Part shown: in pieces, positions 24,942-32,320 of the stretch
How the letters are laid out: the number at the start of each line of letters is the position of its first letter
Position numbering within the stretch: position 1 is the stretch's first letter
Assembly (NCBI RefSeq): GCF_016615955.1
Contig: NZ_CP067113.1
Coordinates: forward strand, 1,860,001 to 1,924,000
DNA from: Luteimonas sp. MC1750
GTDB taxonomy: Bacteria > Pseudomonadota > Gammaproteobacteria > Xanthomonadales > Xanthomonadaceae
Direction: 5' to 3'
Length of the DNA: 64,000 nt
Notes under the pieces: generated by a model
Databases searched by the model: none
The model's input: only the letters and a program-made list of their open reading frames with translations
What the model was told of the DNA's origin: nothing
Position numbers and translations under genes: made by a program

Positions 24942-27443
24942 TCAGCCCGTCGCCTGCACCCTGCGCGGCACGCGCAGTGGCGGGATGACCAGGGTGGTGT
25001 ATTCCTCGTAGTGCGCCGTCGGCAGGCCCGACAGCGGCAGGCGCTCGATGCGCGGCGCGTCGATCGGCAGCTGCGCCGCCTCGTACAGCACCACCTCGTG
25101 GTCGGCCGGATACCAGCGCAGCAGCTTGGCCACCAGGGCCTCGAGGCCTTCCGGCTCCGCATGCAGGCGGGTGCAGGACAGGTCGCCCGCCAGCGTCACC
25201 TGCCACAGCAGCACCAGCGCGGCGGTATCGGGCTCGCGCTCGTGGATGAGGAAATGCGTGGCTTCCAGCGACTGCACGCCGCGCAGCCCCGGATCGACGC
25301 CGAGATCGGCGTAGAGACAGGCCTCGGCCGAGATCCCGGGCTCCATCCGCGCCGGCAGGCCGAGTTCGCGGGTCTTGCGGACCACCGCATGCGGCACGTC
25401 GGCGAAGACGCCGGGATGGCCATAGAACACCGCGCAGACCTGCCGGCCGGCCTCGACCTCGGCCATGATCGCGGCGTCGATCTCGCGATAGGTCTCGCGC
25501 CGGTCCTTGCCCGGTGCGTAATGCATCCCGAGGTTCACCGCGTCCGGCCGGAAGCCCAGGATCATGCCCAGGGCGAAGGGATCGACCAGGCAGAACACCA
25601 CCTCGGCCTCGCGGATCTCGGACAGCGTGCGCTCGCTCGCGTGGCGGCCGAACTGGATGCCGCTGCCCACCACCACCAGCGAGCCGCGCGGGCCCTCGTC
25701 CTGCAGCGCGCCTTCGCCCTGCGCGCGGACCACGCGGTCGCGGCCGCCGTGCTTGGCCCGGTAGAGCGCCTGGTCGGCGTTGTGGATGAGCTGCTCGAGG
25801 GTGCTGGTGCTGCCGTCGTACTGGCAGACGCCGGCGCTGAGGTTGAAGCTGAAGGTCTGTCCGAACACGGTGACCGGCCCGATCCGTTCGCGCAGCCGCT
25901 GCATCAGCGCGTCGGCGTCGGCGGCACTGCCCTCGAGCAGGATGGTGAACTCGTCGCCGCCGCTGCGTCCGGCGATGCCGTCGTTGCCGACCACCTCGCT
26001 GATCCAGCCGCCGAGGCAGCGCAGCGCCTCGTCGCCCGCGGCATGTCCATGGCGGTCGTTGACCTGCTTGAACAGGTCGATGTCGGCGATGATCGCGGTG
26101 AATGGACGGTTGCCCTGGCGCGCGCGCTTGAAGGCTTCGCTCCCGCGCATGCGCACCTGCTGGTAGTTGAACAGGCCGGTCAGTCCGTCGCGTTCGGACT
26201 GCCGGCGGTAGCGGCCCCGCTCGCGCGAGCTGTGGCGCAGCAGCAGCAGGAGCAGCAGCGCGGTCGCCATCAGGCCGAAGATGCCCAGGCCCAGCAGCCA
26301 CTGCCGGCGCTGCGTGGCGGTGACCTGCAGCGCGGCCAGCTCCTTCTCGGCCTCGAGCAGCGCGATCTGCTGCTCCTTCAGCCGCGTGTCGAACTCGACC
26401 TGCAGGTAGGCCAGCCGGCGTTCGCGCGATTCACGCTCGGCGACCTCCTGGGCCGCCATCGCGCGCTGCAGGTGGGTGAGCGCACCGGCGTTGTCGCCGC
26501 GCTGCTCGGCCAGCCTGGCCAGCAGGCGCTCGGTCTCGGCCACCGCGAGTTCGGTCTTCTGCCCGCGGTAGTACTCCAGCGTGTCCAGCAGCAGGCTCTC
26601 CGCACGGCGCAGGTCGCGGTCGAGCGCGATGAGGTTGCCGGCCATCTCCAGCCGCGCGCTCCAGCTGCCGGCGGTGAACCCGGCGGCCTCGAACTCGGCA
26701 AGCGCCTGGCGCGACCACTCCAGCGCCTCTTCCGGCCGGCCCTGGGCGGCGACCATCTTGCCCACGCCGTACTTGGCGTTGGCGACGAAAACCAGGTCGC
26801 CGGCCGCCTGGCAGGCCTCGAGCTGCTGGCGCCTCCAGGCCTCGGCCTCGCTGAAGTTGCCCGCGTGGTCCTCGGCCATGGCCAGGTCGGCAATGGCCAG
26901 GCAGCGCGCACGCGCGTCCCCACCGGACTCGACCGCGTCCAGTCCCTGGCGCGCCAGGTCGCGCGCCTTGCCGATCTCGCCCACGAGGGTGTGCAGGTAG
27001 CTGGCCACGCCGAGCAGCGCGGGCGCGCTCTCCGGGGCGTCCGGCAGGTACTCCAGGCCCTCGCTCAGCCAGCCGAACGCCCGCGGCCAGTCCTCGACGT
27101 TGGCGGCGATGCTGATCGCGGTGGTATAGGCGCGCACGCGCTGCGCCGGGGAGATCTCCTGCTGCTGCAGCAGCCGGGCGAATCCCTCGAGCGCCGCGGG
27201 TTCCCTGCCGGCGAGCCCGAGGTTGCGCAGGCGCACGAACTCGACCCGCGCGCGCTGTTCCGGCGAGAGTTCGTCCAGACGCGTCGCCAGGTCGTCGACC
27301 TTGCGCTCGGATTCGCGCCAGTGCGCGGAAATCGACAGCTGCTCGATTTCCGCGACCTGCGCTTCCAGGGCATCGTTGGCGAACGCGCGCGGTCCCGCCA
27401 GCACCAGCAGCAGGATGGCGACAATGCGGACCAGCCGGCTCAT
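24942..27443 (-). CDS. TPR-TM-GGDEF protein fused to a borosin-type peptide N-methyltransferase domain
   Basis: 833 residues in one frame. Hydrophobic N-terminus (5-22, likely signal), TPR-like helices (about 25-335), coiled coil (335-380), TM helix (383-403), GGDEF domain (about 416-575; DGLTGLFN 419-426, SGGDEF 494-499; no RxxD inhibitory site), then a tetrapyrrole-methylase-fold domain (587-833). That last part has GSLVVVGSGI (587-596), an APGKDRRETY block matching the OphMA catalytic Arg/Tyr region (643-652), YGHPGVF (674-680), PGISAEACLYADLGVDP (702-718) and SLEATHFL (725-732). These are hallmarks of borosin alpha-N-methyltransferases (SonM, OphMA), not of cobalamin methylases. The predicted topology puts the TPRs outside and both enzyme domains in the cytosol. 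It lies 39 bases after a SonA-like peptide gene. Domain calls firm; borosin role inferred. Confidence 0.85.
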   Translation of the reverse strand: MSRLVRIVAILLLVLAGPRAFANDALEAQVAEIEQLSISAHWRESERKVDDLATRLDELSPEQRARVEFVRLRNLGLAGREPAALEGFARLLQQQEISPAQRVRAYTTAISIAANVEDWPRAFGWLSEGLEYLPDAPESAPALLGVASYLHTLVGEIGKARDLARQGLDAVESGGDARARCLAIADLAMAEDHAGNFSEAEAWRRQQLEACQAAGDLVFVANAKYGVGKMVAAQGRPEEALEWSRQALAEFEAAGFTAGSWSARLEMAGNLIALDRDLRRAESLLLDTLEYYRGQKTELAVAETERLLARLAEQRGDNAGALTHLQRAMAAQEVAERESRERRLAYLQVEFDTRLKEQQIALLEAEKELAALQVTATQRRQWLLGLGIFGLMATALLLLLLLRHSSRERGRYRRQSERDGLTGLFNYQQVRMRGSEAFKRARQGNRPFTAIIADIDLFKQVNDRHGHAAGDEALRCLGGWISEVVGNDGIAGRSGGDEFTILLEGSAADADALMQRLRERIGPVTVFGQTFSFNLSAGVCQYDGSTSTLEQLIHNADQALYRAKHGGRDRVVRAQGEGALQDEGPRGSLVVVGSGIQFGRHASERTLSEIREAEVVFCLVDPFALGMILGFRPDAVNLGMHYAPGKDRRETYREIDAAIMAEVEAGRQVCAVFYGHPGVFADVPHAVVRKTRELGLPARMEPGISAEACLYADLGVDPGLRGVQSLEATHFLIHEREPDTAALVLLWQVTLAGDLSCTRLHAEPEGLEALVAKLLRWYPADHEVVLYEAAQLPIDAPRIERLPLSGLPTAHYEEYTTLVIPPLRVPRRVQATG

Positions 27444-27482
27444 GGACTGGCGGTCGTCAGCGGACGGCGGCGAGGACGGCGG

Positions 27483-27695
27483 CTAGTACGCCTTCACGAT
27501 GTGGTTGGTCGCGAACTGTCCGTCGGTCAGCCCGGTGAGCTTCTTGATGGACGCGTAGTCCTTGGACAGCATCGCTTTCTGCTCCTCGTCGGTGAGGCCG
27601 GAGCGCCGCACCACCGAGTCAGGATCCTTCTCGTACTCCGCGGCGAGCGCGGCATCGCTCGCGAGCTTCCTCATCAGGTCGAGCAGCGTCAGCAT
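27483..27695 (-). CDS. Putative split-borosin precursor peptide (SonA/LigA-like)
   Basis: 70-residue peptide with a strong AAGGGGA ribosome site 7 bases before ATG 27695. Residues about 1-55 form a helical domain (LTLLDLMRKLASDAALAAEY, then DPDSVVRRSGLTDEEQKAML) similar to the N-terminal helical domain of SonA, the Shewanella split-borosin substrate, which is often auto-annotated as LigA-like. Residues 56-70 form a short flexible tail ending ATNHIVKAY, in the place where SonA is N-methylated. It is directly upstream of, and in operon with, the gene carrying a borosin-type methyltransferase domain. There is no LigB partner, so a dioxygenase subunit is unlikely. Candidate methylation sites are in HIVKAY (65-70); inference only. 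Confidence 0.78.
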   Translation of the reverse strand: MLTLLDLMRKLASDAALAAEYEKDPDSVVRRSGLTDEEQKAMLSKDYASIKKLTGLTDGQFATNHIVKAY

Positions 27696-27817
27696 CGTGG
27701 TGTCCCCTTAGATGTTCGAACGTCCATGGTCTGGCCGGGACCCCTTTCCCCCCCGGCTCCGCAGGATCGAACGACATTAGCACAGGCAGGCGGCCGTCCG
27801 GCAGCCGCCAGGCCGCT

Positions 27818-28948
27818 TCACGGGCTGCAGCCGACCGCCTCGATGATCGCTCCTGCCAGCGCGTGCAGCGCGTCGCGATGGCCGCTGCGCGCCGACGCGA
27901 CGCCATCGTCCGACGTCATCGCCAGCACCAGGTCCAGCGACGGAACGACGTAGAGCATCTGCCCGCCATAGCCCCAGGCGTAGCGCACCGGCTCACCGGC
28001 GATATTGCGCAGGAACCAACCGTAACCGTAGCCGTCGCCGGTGAAGCGCGAGCGGGTCCGCGGCTGCCACGATGCATCGATCCACGCCTGCGACAGCAGG
28101 CGACGCCCGTCGCGCGACACGCCGCCGCTGCGGTAGAGCTCGCCGAAGGCCAGCAGGGAGCGCGTGTCCATCGCCATGTTGTTGCCGCCGAAGTGGATGC
28201 CCTGCGGGTCGCGGTCCCAGGACGCGATGACGAAGCCGGCCTGCGGGCCCAGCCATTCGCGCGCGAGCTCGCGGACCGGCCGCCCGCTGGCACGCGCCAG
28301 GATCGCCGACAGCAGGTGGGTCGATCCGGTCGAGTACAGCATCCCGCCGCCGGGCTCGTCGACGAAGGGGCGCGCGAGCGCATCGCGCACCCAGTTGTCG
28401 CTGCTCACCCAGCGGCCGTAATACGGTCCCGACGTGCGCTCCAGTCCGGCCTGCATCGACAGCAGGTGTCCGATGGTCACGCGTGCCAGCCGGGGGTCGG
28501 GATCCCGGGGGAGATCCGACTTGAGCAGCGGCGCGATGGGCTGGTCGACGCCGTCGAGCAGTCCCTTGTCGATCGCGATGCCGACCAGCGCGGACATCAC
28601 CGTCTTCGACGCCGACTTGATGTTGGCCGGCGTGTCCGGACGCGCGCCGTCGTAGCCGCGCTCGGCAAGGACGACGCCGCTGCGGGCGACGACGACCGCG
28701 CGCAGCGACGCGATCGCATCGGCGTCCTCCAGCAGGGCTTCGACCGTCGTGGACAGGTCCCGGGCGTCGGGACCGGTGGAGCAGCGCCGCACCTCCAGCG
28801 CAGCGGCTGGCATCTGCGTCGACTGCGTCGCGTGCGTCCGCGGAGCCTGCGACAGCGCGCTCTCCGGCGTCCTGCCACACGCGAGCTGCGCAAACGCCGC
28901 CAGCACGACCATCGCGATCAGGCGCCTGGACCTGGCACGGCCGGCCAT
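27818..28948 (-). CDS. Class C beta-lactamase-family serine hydrolase, lipoprotein
   Basis: 376 residues from ATG 28948. Penicillin-binding/beta-lactamase fold: nucleophile motif SASK (IKSASKTVMSALVG), a YST element in MLYSTGSTHLLSAI (the YxN-equivalent) and a C-terminal WGYGGQ where class C enzymes have KTG/HxG. The N-terminus reads RLIAMVVLAAFAQLAC, a lipobox, so it is probably anchored in the envelope. More likely an esterase or D-Ala-peptidase than an antibiotic-resistance enzyme. In-frame starts at 29017, 29023 and 29038 exist; 28948 best fits the lipoprotein signal. Divergent from the formylglutamate amidohydrolase gene. Confidence 0.85.
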   Translation of the reverse strand: MAGRARSRRLIAMVVLAAFAQLACGRTPESALSQAPRTHATQSTQMPAAALEVRRCSTGPDARDLSTTVEALLEDADAIASLRAVVVARSGVVLAERGYDGARPDTPANIKSASKTVMSALVGIAIDKGLLDGVDQPIAPLLKSDLPRDPDPRLARVTIGHLLSMQAGLERTSGPYYGRWVSSDNWVRDALARPFVDEPGGGMLYSTGSTHLLSAILARASGRPVRELAREWLGPQAGFVIASWDRDPQGIHFGGNNMAMDTRSLLAFGELYRSGGVSRDGRRLLSQAWIDASWQPRTRSRFTGDGYGYGWFLRNIAGEPVRYAWGYGGQMLYVVPSLDLVLAMTSDDGVASARSGHRDALHALAGAIIEAVGCSP

Positions 28949-29128
28949 CGTGCGCGGAGCCCTGGGACGGGCGGACGTGATGCGGGTAGAGGTTTCGCGG
29001 GCGGACGTCGCGTGCATGGGCATCGTGCGTGTCGGCATCAGCGGAGCTTCGCAGCGTTCGCGTGTCCACAACGTCGGCGGGTGGGGCGCTCCACACCGCG
29101 CACGCCACGCGCCGCCCATGGTCACGGC

Positions 29129-30019
29129 ATGATCATTGCCGGGCTGCCAGCATCGCCGCCCATGGCTTTGCGAGACGTCACGGCCGCACGCGGTCGCTAT
29201 TTCACCGGCAGCGAGCTGCCGATTCCCTCCGACGCGGCGCGCGAATGGAACATCGCGGTGGCCGATGGACCGGTCGTCGCCACGGCGATCCACGACGGGC
29301 ACCACATCCGTCCGGCGCTGCGGTCGCTGCTGGCCCTGTCCGACGCGGCACGCTTCCGCGAGGAGGACCCGCTGACCGGCGTGCTGACCGAGGTCGGCGA
29401 CGTGCGCATCCAGGTCCCGTCCTCGCGCTTCGAACTCGACCACAACCGCCCGCGCAAGGGCGCGGTCTATGCCCGGCCGGAGGACTGCTGGGGGCTGGAG
29501 GTCTGGCGCAGGCCGTTGCCGGAGGCCGAGATCGCGCGCTCGCTCGCGGGCTGGGACCGCTTCCGCTCGATGTTCGCCGAACTGCTGGACCGGCTGCTGG
29601 AGCGCTGGGAGGCGGTGCTGCTGGTCGACATCCACAGCTACAACCACCGCCGCGACGGTCCCGATGGCGAGGCCGCGCCGCAGGACGGCAATCCCGACAT
29701 CGAGCTGGGCCTGACGACCGCCGACCCGGAGCGCTGGGGCGATGTCGCCAGGCGCTTCACCTCGGCGCTGCAGGCGACGCCCATCGGCGGCCGCGTGCCC
29801 GACGTGCGCGCCAACGTGCGCTTCCCGACCGGCGGCGATTTCCCGGAGTGGGTGTACTCGCGCTGGGGCGGACGGGTGTGCACGATCTCGCCCGAGTACA
29901 AGAAGATCTTCATGGACGAGCACAGCGGCCAGGTCGACATCGCCGCACTCTATGCCCTGCGCGACGGGCTGCGGGTGGCGGTGGACGCGGTCCGCGGCGA
30001 CTTCAGGGCCAGGTCGTGA
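29129..30019 (+). CDS. N-formylglutamate amidohydrolase family protein
   Basis: 296 residues (PF05013). These are zinc hydrolases releasing formate from N-formylglutamate or acting on related N-acyl amino acids. Motifs include ATAIHDGHHIRP, SSRFELDHNRPR (family FxxDxNR), LLVDIHSYNHRR (metal His) and GGRVCTISPEYKKIFMDE. No convincing ribosome site; ATG 29162 is an alternative. Not in a histidine-degradation context: it is the first gene of a trio whose members overlap by 3-4 bases (this gene, DUF1704, GshB-like ATP-grasp), implying a different, peptide-like substrate. Confidence 0.88.
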   Translation: MIIAGLPASPPMALRDVTAARGRYFTGSELPIPSDAAREWNIAVADGPVVATAIHDGHHIRPALRSLLALSDAARFREEDPLTGVLTEVGDVRIQVPSSRFELDHNRPRKGAVYARPEDCWGLEVWRRPLPEAEIARSLAGWDRFRSMFAELLDRLLERWEAVLLVDIHSYNHRRDGPDGEAAPQDGNPDIELGLTTADPERWGDVARRFTSALQATPIGGRVPDVRANVRFPTGGDFPEWVYSRWGGRVCTISPEYKKIFMDEHSGQVDIAALYALRDGLRVAVDAVRGDFRARS

Positions 30020-31242
30020 GCGCGCGCCCCGCAACAGCCGCGTCGCCGCGGCCGCTGCCACCCGTGGCGGCCGAGGTCGACGCCGCGCTCATCGAGCTGG
30101 ATGCCGGGCTGGACTGGCTGATCGCGCTCACGCCGCTCGGCACCGACGCACTCTGGGACGATTTCGAGGCGTCGGGGCGGACCCGCGTCGCGCCGCTGCG
30201 CTACGCCGATCCGCCGGCCGGGCTCGAGGTGATGCGCGAGCGCCTGCTGGCGCTGCCGATCGGGGACATCGAATCACCCCTGCTGGCCGGCGTGCTCGGC
30301 GAGAAGCAGCGCGAACTCGCACGCATGATCGAACTGGTCCGGCTACGCGGCACCGACGGCTTCGTGGGCGCGAGCATCGATCTCTTCGGCGGCGTCGAGG
30401 CGGGCCTGCTGGCTGTCGCCCGCGAGATCCTCGCCGGCGTCGGTGACGGCGAGCCGCTGGAAGCCGACACCGGCGTGGATGCCGTGGTCGCCGCAATCGA
30501 GGACGAAGTCGCCTGGTACCGCGAACGTGCGCCGGGCTTCAGCCTGGACGTGGTGGTGGACGCGGACATCGGTTCGCTGATGATGGTCTCGCACGGCCGC
30601 CTGTACCTGGACGCCCGCCTGCGGCTGCCGCGCGCGCGGCTGCAGCCCCTCGTGCAGCACGAGGTCGGCACCCACGTGCTGACCCGCCACAACGGCCTGC
30701 AGCAGCCGCTGCGACAGCTCTCCGTGGGCCTTGCCCACTACGACCCGCTGCAGGAAGGCCTGGGCGTACTGGCCGAATTCCTTGCCGGCTACCTCCCGGG
30801 CGAACGGCTGCGCGTCCTGGCCGCGCGCGTGGTGGCCGCCGACATGGCGATCCACGGCGAGGACATCCCGGCCATCTTCGCCTGCCTGCATGACACCCAC
30901 GCGTTCTCCACCGCCGACGCCTTCGACATCGCGGTGCGCGCCTGCCGCGGCGGCGGACTGACCAAGGACGCGGTCTACCTGCGCGGCCTGCGCGACCTGC
31001 TGGAGCACCTGCGCGCGGGCGGCAGCTTCGAGCTGCTGTTCGCGGGCAAGTTCGCGCTCGACCACCTCGTGGTCCTCGAACAGCTGGCCGATGCCGGCTG
31101 GGTGGTCGCGCCGGCGCTCCTGCCCCGCTACGCCTCGGCCGAGGGCTTCGAGCAGTCGCTGGAGCGCTGTCGCGGCACCGCCCTCGAGGCACTGCACCAC
31201 GCCCATCCCCCTTCCCTTCCCATGCAGGATCCCACGCCATGA
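30016..31242 (+). CDS. DUF1704 / QEGLA (TIGR02421-type) metallopeptidase-like protein
   Basis: 408 residues. DUF1704 family, related to eukaryotic tubulin-tyrosine carboxypeptidases of the MATCAP type. The gluzincin-like core is visible: LVQHEVGTHVLTRHNG holds the HExxxH-like motif (HEVGTH), and LQEGLGVLAEFLAGY holds the QEGL motif with the third ligand Glu. The family suggests a carboxypeptidase acting on a C-terminal residue; the bacterial substrate is unknown. GTG 30016 overlaps the previous stop (GTGA) and its own stop overlaps the next ATG, so the three genes are translationally coupled. Confidence 0.85.
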   Translation: MSARPATAASPRPLPPVAAEVDAALIELDAGLDWLIALTPLGTDALWDDFEASGRTRVAPLRYADPPAGLEVMRERLLALPIGDIESPLLAGVLGEKQRELARMIELVRLRGTDGFVGASIDLFGGVEAGLLAVAREILAGVGDGEPLEADTGVDAVVAAIEDEVAWYRERAPGFSLDVVVDADIGSLMMVSHGRLYLDARLRLPRARLQPLVQHEVGTHVLTRHNGLQQPLRQLSVGLAHYDPLQEGLGVLAEFLAGYLPGERLRVLAARVVAADMAIHGEDIPAIFACLHDTHAFSTADAFDIAVRACRGGGLTKDAVYLRGLRDLLEHLRAGGSFELLFAGKFALDHLVVLEQLADAGWVVAPALLPRYASAEGFEQSLERCRGTALEALHHAHPPSLPMQDPTP

Positions 31243-32300
31243 GCGACCGTCCACTGCGCCTCGGGTTCGTCGTCAACGACGTCGCCACCGAGCAGGACAA
31301 CTACACCACCATCCGCCTTGCACGCACCGCGGCCAACCAGGGACACAGCGTGGCGCTGATCGGACTGGCGGACTTCATCTACGACGCCAACGGCAGCGTC
31401 TGCGCCATGGCGCACCTGCCGTCGGGCAGCGCCTACGCCGACGACCAGGCGCTGCTGGACGAGATCCAGGGCGACGAGGCCGCCACCCAGCGCATCAGCG
31501 TGGAAGAGCTGGACGTGCTGATGCTGCGCAGCGACCCGGCCGAGGAACTGGTCGACCGTCCCTGGGCGTCGAACAGCGCGCTGCTGTTCGCCCAGCTGGT
31601 GACCCGGCGCGGCGTGATCGTGCTCAACGACCCCTTCCATCTCACCAACGCTTCGAACAAGACCTATTTCCAGCATTTCCCCGAGGAAGTGCGCCCGGTC
31701 ACCTGCATCAGCCGCGACCCCGACGAGCTGCGCGCCTTCATCGCCACCCACGGCGGCCGCGGCGTGATCAAGCCGCTGCAGGGCTCCGGCGGACACGGCG
31801 TGTTCGTGGTCAAGGATGGCGAGGCCGCCAACCTCAACCAGATGATCGAGGCGGTGACCCGCGACGGCTATGCCATCGCCCAGGAATACCTGCCCAAGGC
31901 CGCCGACGGCGACCTGCGCCTGCTGACGCTCAACGGCCGCCCGCTGCAGGTCGACGGCCGCTACGCCTGCTTCCGCCGCTACAACGACAGCGGCGACGCG
32001 CGCAGCAACATCAGCGCCGGCGGCAAGATCGAGCTCGCCGAACCGGATGCCGACGCGCTGCGGCTGGCCGAGGCGGTGGCGCCCAAGCTGATCCGCGACG
32101 GCATGTACCTCGCCGGCCTCGACATCGTCGGCGACAAGCTGATGGAGGTGAACGTCGACACGCCCGGCGGCATCAACATGGCCGAGGAGCTGACCGGCGT
32201 CGACTTCAGCAGCCACATCATCGCGGACTTCGCGCGCAAGGTGCGGCTGCGCGAGCAGTACCACGGCATCCTGTCGAACGTGGAGCTGGCGGTGATGTAA
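31239..32300 (+). CDS. Glutathione synthetase-like ATP-grasp ligase
   Basis: 353 residues of the GshB-like ATP-grasp family. Visible blocks: LMLRSDPAEELVDRPWA (GshB-like N-domain), GRGVIKPLQGSGGHGVFVVK (ATP-grasp lysine loop), IAQEYLPKAADGDLRLLTLN, and the metal site LMEVNVDTPGGINMAEELTG. It forms an amide or peptide bond using ATP. True GshB is ~315 residues; this is the paralogue that usually travels with DUF1704, so a non-glutathione product is likely. ATG 31239 overlaps the DUF1704 stop by 4 bases. Confidence 0.9.
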   Translation: MSDRPLRLGFVVNDVATEQDNYTTIRLARTAANQGHSVALIGLADFIYDANGSVCAMAHLPSGSAYADDQALLDEIQGDEAATQRISVEELDVLMLRSDPAEELVDRPWASNSALLFAQLVTRRGVIVLNDPFHLTNASNKTYFQHFPEEVRPVTCISRDPDELRAFIATHGGRGVIKPLQGSGGHGVFVVKDGEAANLNQMIEAVTRDGYAIAQEYLPKAADGDLRLLTLNGRPLQVDGRYACFRRYNDSGDARSNISAGGKIELAEPDADALRLAEAVAPKLIRDGMYLAGLDIVGDKLMEVNVDTPGGINMAEELTGVDFSSHIIADFARKVRLREQYHGILSNVELAVM

Positions 32301-32320
32301 AGCGCGTCGCGCGCGGCGCC

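Noticed and set aside
24942..25700. Reading the C-terminal domain of the GGDEF protein as a cobalamin or siroheme methylase
   Set aside because: The blocks YGHPGVF, LGVDP and SLEATHFL, the Arg/Tyr-rich segment before them, and the adjacent SonA-like peptide fit borosin methyltransferases better; no cobalamin genes are near. Still to be confirmed by HMM scoring.
27483..27695. LigA-like subunit of a protocatechuate 4,5-dioxygenase
   Set aside because: It is only the helical part, there is no LigB partner beside it, and it is in operon with a peptide methyltransferase. The DODA enzyme at 4838-5695 is distant and single-chain.
27789..27809. Terminator downstream of the serine hydrolase gene
   Set aside because: GGCGGC/GCCGCC arms of 6 bp with a 9-base loop and no T-run are expected often by chance at this GC content.
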